Below, piece after piece: positions 23,271-32,400 of a DNA stretch of 64,000 bases. Below the pieces are notes generated by a model. It was not told the DNA's origin. It saw nothing but the letters and a program-made list of their open reading frames with translations, and made no database searches. This DNA comes from Cristatella mucedo. Taxonomy: Eukaryota; Bryozoa; Phylactolaemata; Cristatellidae. Where the stretch lies: NCBI GenBank assembly GCA_009760855.2, contig WPIO01000013.1, positions 5,852,001-5,916,000 of the forward strand. The letters run 5' to 3'. How positions within the stretch are numbered: the stretch's first letter is position 1; every line of letters begins with the position of its first letter. A program made the position numbers and the translations under genes.

Positions 23271-23430
23271 ATGGACCTGTCGCTACCGCAGTACGCAGCT
23301 GCTGCTGCTGCGGCGGCAGCTGCAGCAGCGGCAACTGCACAGCAGATGCAGGCGCAGAGATACTTTTCGCCACCGACGCAATCGACGGAAGACGTACAGC
23401 CGAGGACAGGCTGCAGGACTTTGTGCAAAG
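23271..23430 (+). CDS. Pax2/5/8: Pax exon 1: start codon and poly-Ala N-terminus
   Basis: ATG at 23271 (GGGGATGG context), 63 bases downstream of the end of the TATA box. It encodes MDLSLPQY, a run of 13 alanines, [14 protein letters not shown] and RTLCK. It ends at AAAG/gtgagc with one base of a Gly codon (phase 1), which is what exon 2 needs. Vertebrate PAX2/5/8 first exons are shorter and also join just before the paired domain; the Ala run is a feature of this gene. Confidence 0.8.
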
Positions 23431-26400
23431 GTGAGCCTCGGTGCGGTCGAAGCCTGCCTGAACTACTCTGGCGCGTCTCGCCCGGCTGCAGCCAGGCCGC
23501 TCGAAATCGCCGAGGCCGCTGCGCTTAGCGGCCTCGCCAAGGCGAAGGCGCGGCTCGCTCTTCGACGTCGACCCGCGCGCGCTGCTGCCGTGGCCCCGCT
23601 GCTGCCGCTGCTTCGGCAACTCGCTCGGCCTCTCCCGCCGGGCGACAGGCTGCTTCAGCGCGCGCATTCCTCCAGGCCCTCGGACGAGCGCCCAGCTCTG
23701 TCGGCGCTGAAGCCTGAATGCTGCTGTGCAGAATGGTTTCGAAGCCAGGCAGTCAGGCAGTTCGAGGCCGGCGACGCCCCGGCGGCGGCGGCTCGCTCAG
23801 CTCGTCATCCCACGTAGCGGCCTCTGGCGGCATCGCTCGGTGGTCGTTCGGTCGAGGCTCGACCTGCCTTCGTTGCCGCTGACGGCTGCGCCGTACGAGC
23901 TCGAGCGCCGAAACTAGGCCACCGCCGTCGTCGAGAAGCTCGAGCGCCGAAACTAGGCCGCCGCCGTCGGCGGCCGCTTTGACCGGTGGGGACTGTTCAG
24001 GGGCACACTCGGGGAAGGGGGCGGCGGCTAGCTCGGAAACTCATAGCAGCCTCCCGAGATGGCCGGAAGAAGCCTCCACGCTATAGCGCCTCACGCTACA
24101 ATAATAATAATAATAATTCATTTATATAGCGCCCCAAGAGAACTTAATCTCTATTCAGGCGCTTCACATATGCCTCGGAGCTCGAGCCCACGGCCTCAGT
24201 CAGACCTTAGTCGGGGCGAGCACCTTAACCGCTAGACCAAACCAGCTGTCTCAGGTATTGCCAGAGGAGGGGTGGTGGTGGTGGTGGCATGCTTGCTGCG
24301 ATTCGGAAGGCGAGCCGGGTCGAACCGCAGGTAGACTCGCCCTGCTATTACGGCACGCTGAGGTTCGAGCTCTCTGGGCGGTGCAGCAGCCGACAAGGGA
24401 ACCCCATCGCAACCCGCCCGCTGGGTGTACGATCCAGCGGCGGGCCGCCGCACGGTTCGCCCGTACTTCAGTGCGGCCAAGAAGTAGCCACGATTACTCC
24501 GAGAAGGGGTCAGACTTTAAACCTTTCAGAGGCAGCCAATCGTAGGAAAGGCGAAAGGGTGAGTTGGCTATAGATAAGTCTCCCTACGCATGCGCCCCGA
24601 ATCTTCGGGTCGGTCCCAGCGGGTGCCTAGGGACCGGCTGGCCCCTCCTGTCCTCCTTAGGCCAATGCCCGAGGCTACCGGCGGCGAAGGGGCGGTACGG
24701 TTTGGAGGTGGAGCTAAGCGGTGGCAGTTTCGGCAGCTCTCGGCGATGGTGGGCAGAGGCGAAGTCGGTCGCTCTAGCGAGCATAGCGCCAGAGAAGCCG
24801 GCGGAGTCTCGCTCGATGACGAGTCAACGCCTCGCCTCGACCTCGGCTGCGCTTCAGGGCACGGCGGCATGAATCAGCTGGGAGGCGTGTTCGTGAACGG
24901 ACGACCTCTGCCGGACTCGATTCGCGTTCGAATCGTCGACCTCTCGCAGCAGGGCGTTCGGCCGTGCGACATCTCGAGGCAGCTGAGAGTGTCGCACGGC
25001 TGCGTCAGCAAGATTCTGGGTCGGTGAGTGAAGGCGGCTCCGGCGGCTCTGGCGGCGGCGGCGGGCGGGCGGGCGGGCGGCGGTGGCTTCGGCGTTGCTC
25101 GGCCGAGCGCTCCCGCGAGGTTTCGCTTGCTGACTAGAGGAGCTCCTCCGGTAGCAGCAGCGGCGGCGGCCGGGATGGTCTACTAATAATAATAGTAATA
25201 TAATAATAATGCACTTGATAAAGCGCCCTCAGAGAACTCAATCTCTCTCTAGGCGCTTTACATTTGCTGCAAAGGGAAATGCAATTGAATGGTGAATAAT
25301 ATCATGCTTGATAAGCAAACAAAATGAATAACATGGTTAGGGGTGACATGCACAGGGTCAGCATGCAAATGTGGTTAGTGGCAGCATGCACAGTGTCAGC
25401 ACGAATAAGCACATCAAGGACGAATCGCAGGGACCCACTAAATGCTGTCCTAAATAGGTGTGTTTTTAAGTTCATTTTAAATGTGGTCAGGTCAGGGGAT
25501 GTTCTGACGCAGGTCGGGAGGGAGTTGGTCTGCAAAGATCGGAGCGAGTGGCTCCCTGCGGACGTCTGCGTGACGTCGACGTGCTGCCGTGAGACGGACG
25601 GAAGGGCGCAAGGACGGAAAGAAGAAAGGAAGGAAGGAAGAAAGGAAAGAAGGATGGAAGGAAGGAGAGGAACTGGCGCTTCGCTAGCCGATGTACGTCC
25701 CCGCACCACCTTTCCTCCCCATTTCTTGCAGAGGTCTTCGCTGTGAGGCATCCCGGGAGGGGGGCTGCTGTTGCTGCTGAGAAGGCAAGACGGGGTGGGT
25801 GTGAGCCGACCACGACCGGGGCCCCAGCCTCTCTGATCGTAGACGCGATGCTGCCCGCCAGAGAAGTCTGCCTATCTTCAGCGCCCGCCCACCGAGATTT
25901 CGCCGCTGCGCAGGTTCTACGAGACTGGTTCGGTGAAGCCGGGCGTCATCGGCGGCTCGAAGCCCAAGGTGGCCACCGCCTCGGTCGTGCTCGCCATCAG
26001 CAAGTACAAGCAGGAGAACCCGACCATGTTCGCCTGGGAGATTCGAGACCGACTGCTAACTGAGGGTGTGTGCTCGATCGACAACATACCGAGCGTCAGC
26101 AGCATCAACAGGTTCGTCGTCGTCGCCGCCGACGCCGCCGAGAACCATCTCAAAGTCGGCGAACGAGTGCGCTCACAGCCCGCCCTCCAGCCTGACCACC
26201 GGTCCCTCCCTGCCCGCCGGTCCCTCCCTGCCCGCCGGTCCCTCCCTGCCCGCCTTTCCCTCCCTGCCCACCGGTGCATGGCCGGACAGAGGGGTGAGGT
26301 AACGTCGTCTCGTGTCGCTCGCAGGATCGTGCGAAACAAGGCGGCCGAAATGAGCAACAATTCCAAGGGTAGCAACGAATACTACCAACAAATCAGCGAC

Positions 26401-29400
26401 AGAGAAGCAGCGCTGTCACCCGTGACGTCAGCTTCGACAGGATCGCCAGGTGGGGCAGGCCAATACGCCCGCCTAACTCCGCAGCCGACGGAGAGCGAAG
26501 CGCCCTTTCCGAATGGCCTCCTGGCTGATCGTAGGCGAAAAGGAACTGTTCCAGGTAGCGACGGCTCTGCTGTGCGCCTGCGTCGTCGCCGTAGCTGTCT
26601 CGTCTTTGCTGCCCGGCGAGGCCTACGGAGGGCAGCTTCTTGCCGCTGCTTTTTCGCTGCTAGAGCGACTGCTGCGGCCAGGGCGTCCGTCGGCTGCGAA
26701 CCGGACGTCCGGTCAACCTTCCCCCCCCCCCCGATTAACAGATTCCTCCATCGCTGTGCGAATGGCTTGCTCGAGGCTGCGTGCTCGGCGAGGACAGTGA
26801 GCGGGATCTCACTAGCCGGGTCGCTCTAGGTCGAGCACGAGATGCTCGCGTTGTCAAGTCATTTGCGATGGCGTTTCGAGACGGCAGTGGAAGTGGCCGA
26901 GAGTGCCACCTGGCCGGCCGTGCCGTGCTCGGCTGCCGCAGAGCAAAAAGTTGCCGCTCGTGAGTCACGGTGCTCGAAATGCGAGCGACGGCCCAAAGAG
27001 CTGCCTTCGCATGTCTAGCGTCGTCTTTCATAAAAAGCTGGCCTCCATAACGGCGTCTGAACAATCGGCAGTGCTGACGGAGGGCTAATTAGCTATTGAG
27101 CCGTCGCTCAAGTTCCGCTCAGCCGGGCGCCAGCTTTTGAGAATGGCCGAGCCGTCGCGTTGCAAATAGGCGAACGCCCGGCAGCCGTCGTGACGGCACC
27201 TTGAGGATGGCGGTGTCTTGTTCTGCTCCAAATCGGCTCCGCTCAAAATGGCTGACAAAAGATTTTTCGCTGCCCAGTGTCGTTAAGCGGGGTTTGTCCA
27301 AGGCTGAAGAAACGCGAACGTCGGCGAAGAGGGCTCGAGAGTAGGCTCCTAGCGGTTGGCCGATTATTTCGTGACCCCCGCCCCGTCAGGGAACTCCTGT
27401 GGCATTACTGCTTCCTGTTCGGGTTCGGACTGCCGCCGCAGCTGCAGGGGCTAATGCTGCTCGAGCCCAGTCGTGGCGCCGCAGAGGAATTCGGCATTGC
27501 CTATCCACCAGAGCGGAACTAAAACCCCCGTTAGTGTGGCGCAGCAGCTGGCGGCACGACATGGCTGCCGAGTTGCTTTGTGCCCATTCCACCCTCCAGC
27601 CGGCGGGCAGCAGTCACGGGACCGATTCAAATACGTACATGTTGTACCTTGCTCGTGTTCTCTCAAAGTTTCACCATCCTTCTATTCTGGCGCCATTGCC
27701 GACCGCGTCGGCCAAACGTGGGCGGCCGTATTGGCTTATCCTCCTCGCGAGGCAGCAGCGACAAAGTCTTGGAAAGCGGGTGGAAAAAAGGAAGAAGCTT
27801 CTTCCCCAATTTGCTTCGCGTGGGTCTGGGCGGCTGCACTGGCTGCGAAGAGAGAGGCCTTCGGAGGTGTGCAAGCGTGTGACTGTACAGACTGTACAGT
27901 GTTTCGCCTTTTACAGCGCTGTCGGATGCGTACTATGACGATCGGGTTTGGTTTATCGGCTGGCTCGCGGATCAGCACGAATGCTCTTTCTTGCAGCATT
28001 CGACATGACCTCGGCCGGCGTTCCTAAGACTCCGGAGTATTTGGTGAGTGTGACGAGGCTGCTCTCGCGGGCGCCGCCGAACGCGTCTCTCTTCTCCCAG
28101 TTACTCACTCGCCCGCTTCGTCGACTGGCGATTTTCCCTAACCAGAGGTTTGTTCAAACTTCAGGCCACGGCACCTGAGAAACGTGACACCTGTCGCGCG
28201 TGTGTGTCTCGAGCTTTCCCTTCCTTCCTTGCCTGCGTCCGACTGAATGAGATCCCGTGCGTCGGCGCTGGCGCTCTGCTGCTACCGCTTCTTCTTCTTT
28301 GTCCCTCAGAGCTCGACGACGCCTTCGCAGCCGTGGTATCGGCCGGCCGCAGACAAGGTGTACCGATTTGACAACAATCAGCCGGAGTACTCGACACCTT
28401 ACCTGCTCCAGGACAGGGCAGCAAATCTTCCGGCCGTACAAAATCTCGGGGTTGCCAACGGAGATCGACCGAGCTATGGTCACCATCAGGGTAAGAATTC
28501 GTTAGAAACGGCCTCAACCTCAATGGTGGTTATCATTAGAAGGCACGGTCGTCGTAATTAGCAGTAGACGTCAACAGAAGCATTATTCTGGCTTCGCATT
28601 GCAGCTGCCTCGCCCGAGTATTTCCCCACCGCCAGCTGTCTGCCTGAGCGAGTCCGAACATTTCTCTTTTACGTGCTAGTCCAGTTCCAGTCTGCTCCAC
28701 TCCACGTCTGACGATATGTACTTGGTTATATTTTCTTCCTGGAACAGCTAAGGGCTCTCTTCAAGCCGATGCTTTCTGCATCCGTCGCGAGCTCTCGGTG
28801 CAGCACTTCTTTCTTTTTTCCGTGCCGCTTTCTAGAGTGACCTCATTGCCAAATTGAATGTGGTCGCCTTGTTGTGACTTCTGTTAAATTACGAACTAGA
28901 ATTCGGCTCGAGCGCAGGGTGACGCGAGCGAACAATAATGAGCCTCCCTGCGACGGATGACAACCGCGTTCGCAGCTGCCTCGCTGACATTTGACACAGG
29001 TTCTAACATGAGGGACAACTCGGCTATTGTTGGCATGCCACTGCCGAGTTCGACCAAAGATCAGCTGCTAGACAAGAGGATTCTTTCGATGTCGGCATCC
29101 AGCATGCTTACCGAACTGAAGCCTCTGTCTAACTTTGGAGGTGAGACTTGGTGAAACCAAATTTTGCTTGCTTGCCATTGGTGAGTGCATTCGTAGCGGT
29201 TGAGGTGTCGAGCTCAAGGGCGTGGCTTATTATACCTATGCAGAACCAGGACCAGGTGGGGATCAGTTACCTGGACTGCCAGGTAGATGAAGTACCATCT
29301 AAGGACAGGCTTAATCTCCCTATGCAGAAACAGGAACGGGTGGGACCATTCAGATAGACCTTGAGTTAGACGACTACGAGATAAGAGGTAGGGTCGGGCT

Positions 29401-32400
29401 CGTTCTACTTATGCAGAACCAGGACCAGGCAGACTACCAGGTTGGTGGAATACCAGGTAAGGGGCAGGTTTGTTCTCCCTAAGAAAACTCGCTTTCTCGA
29501 GGCGAGCATTTGTGCAAAAATGCTTTACTAGTGAGCAGACGTCGGCGTGTAGATGAAATCGGATTTGCTCCAGTGCTAGTAGCCTATTGGCTTCGTGCGA
29601 GCTGTCGGAGGCGATTGCGGCAGATGTTCTAACGAGGGTGAAGGCCACCGAGTGAAGGCCCCCGGCAGGCACCGCCTCGCGAGTGTGCTCGACTTGGGCA
29701 ACAGCAAGCAAGTGCCCACCCAACAGCTGGTCTACTGAACCCATCTTCTGGCATTTCGGTAGAGGGAGGCCCGCCGTGTGTAGCCGCTCGTAGTCGAAAC
29801 TCGTGCCAGGCAGCGCCAGGCAGCGGTAGTTCAGGCGCTCCACGCTACGCCAGCACCAGACGATAAGACTGACGTCTCGGCGCTGCTGCAGCAGCGCGTC
29901 TGCGGCGCTGCTGCACCGTTCGCACGCGCTGCAGCAGCGCCGAGACGGTCGGTTGGTCGGCCTGGGTCGCGCCGCTGCTACCGCTCGCGAGTGACACTGC
30001 TGCTGCTTCCTGCGACATATGCTGGCCGCTAGTGGTGGCAGAGACACCCGCACTGCGGCAAGCTGAGTTGAGGGGAGGTAGATGAGCACAGCAGCGCCAT
30101 CTACCGCTGCAGCCACCTTCTCCGCTGTTCCGAGTCCAGTGTCCCTTGTTTGTAGCCGCGGGTGGTGCCCATTGAGCCAACTGAAAGCTTTTTAGATAAG
30201 CGTGCCAGCGAAGCGAAGCGTGGTTAGGGCTGCGGTCGGGCTCGTAGCAGGTGCTCCCCAACCCACCCCACCCTAACCCCCTCCCCCATTTGCTCCAAGT
30301 GTTTTGAAGCTCGGGCCCCGCCGAACCAATTGACGAATCGCCGGGTGCTTAGCTGGCCCACTCTGGAGGTCCCGTGCCAATGAAAACCGCCCGGGCCGCT
30401 GGCACTTGCGACGACGATGACGATCGTCACGGCGGCTGCCAGCGCCAAGTGTACGGTTGAGTGCCACAAAGTCGGGGAGGGGTGGGGGCTGGCGCACGCT
30501 GCAGCTGTCGTCAGAGTCGAGAGTCGACGTCGAATTGCTCGTAGGCTACTAGCAAGGCTGATAGGCCACGTCGCGCCCCGACAGGGTGAGGCAGCCTTGT
30601 GGGGCGCGACAGCCGAAAGGCTGGCGCCAATCGGCTGGCGGTGGCTACGGTGGCAGCTGTGGCCGAGTTAAATTCGCACAATCGGGTGCCCTCGCCTGCC
30701 GCTAGTCTCGCTCGAAAGCGGTCACGGACTGCTGCCCTGCGGGCAGGCGCGTCCGGCTTAAGCTGCCAGATTTCTGAATGCTATCTCTTCCCTATTCATG
30801 TTTCGCCGAGGGAGTTTGTCATCTTAGTGCCCAAAATATAACACTCTCCGATCTGAAGTATCGGTCGAGGAAGAAGGTTCGAGCCAGCGCCGAGTCTCTC
30901 ACCGGCAGGTCTGCCGTACATCCTGAAGCCGGGTGGGGGGAAGGTACCTTGGGCCTAACAGGCAATGGAGGCTCATCGGCAGGCTTGAAGCTGACGGTGG
31001 TACAGAAGCGCTTCTGCGGCGGCGGCGGCAGGGTGTCAACCATGGGAATGCTTCCTCCTGCAGCCCCGGTTCTTGGCAAGGGCCAATGAGTGCAGTGGAG
31101 GCGCCTAGCGCTCGTGGGTCTACAACAACAGTGCAGACTCGAGCGCTTGGATCTTGGCAGATGAGCGCAGGTTCGCTTGCATGCACGATGGAGAGAAGCT
31201 TACTGCTGCCGTGCAATGGCTGCTGATTCATTGGAGTCAGTATTCTAAGATTGCATCGCTACCCCTGCCCATAGTCTGTCTCAACCAGCCTTGCAGATGG
31301 GCTAGGAATTCAGTTTTTATCGTCGACAGCACTCAGTTACCCTTGGGGTGGGGCAGCAGGGTTGTCATTGCCGAGGAGTGCTGGAGCTGCACCGCTTGTA
31401 GACATAACTGGGAGAGACGATAGCTGCATTAATCCGAGTATGCCCAGACAGGCCTTTTTAGCTCCATGCCTCTGGCGGTCGGAGCTTCTGGCATGGCCAG
31501 CCTGACCTGACCCAACCCGACCTCCTGATCTGGGCGGCCTGAATCCATTTTCGCTTGCTCGTTTGAGTGAGGCCATACAGGGAGAGCATGCACGCCGATG
31601 CTGTGACAAGGATGGAGATTGCATCGAAAAAAAGTCTTGCCTAACTCGTAGGGGCCGATTATGGCAAATATTTAGCTGAGTTTTCGGTGGGCTATCGTCA
31701 TGCACGAAGGAGAGGTGCGTTCGATTTACAATTGAAAATGAATCCGGTGCTGCCATCTTTATTAAAGAGTGTTTCTGATGTTTGCCGTGCTCCTACCTTC
31801 GCCCAAAGACATATTAGTCAAGCAGGATAGGTCAGCGCCATCTTTTTTTGCTCTTTCAAAGAGCTGCTGCGGTTTTGATCTTCATCAAACGTTAATAATA
31901 ATAATACACTTGATACAGCGCCCTCAGAGAACTCAATCTCTTTCTAGGCGCTTTACATCTGCTGCAAAGGAAACGTTGCAGAATAATGCTCTTTGCAGGT
32001 CATTTTTCTGAATATTCTGCATCGGCCCAGCAAACGGCAGCAGCCATGCTGCCTCACGTCATGGCAGCTAATCATCCTTATGAAGGCAACACAGCAGGTT
32101 TGTGATCTTGGTTTCCTGCTTGGTCTAGCATCACTATTCAAGCACAGGTCACCGAAGTCACTGCCGGACGTCTTGGCTTGTCCACAATGCCGGCTCTCGA
32201 CTCTTAACGAATCCCTGTAACGCCTGCCCCATCTCCTCACACGGATGGAGCATGTAGATCAAGTAGATCCTGCAGTGGCGAATACAATATGGGTTTCAGC
32301 CATCTTCTTAGCATTTCGTGACTGCGAAGTCGGGTAGTTGGTCGAAGCCTTTGAGCATTGCCACATGTTTTCTAGCCTAAAGTTGACTACCTCTGAGGAC

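Noticed and set aside
24590-25027. 145-codon open frame read as one protein
   Set aside because: Only 24858-25023 is coding; the upstream part is intron ending in TGCGCTTCAG and lacks Pax similarity.
27898-27996. Octapeptide-like FYSAVGCV before Pax exon 5
   Set aside because: Poor match, and the frame does not continue to a usable donor in phase 1.
30778-31089. Additional Pax exon in intron 7 ([15 protein letters not shown])
   Set aside because: From the available acceptor TTAG the required phase 1 frame hits a stop, so it cannot join exons 7 and 8.
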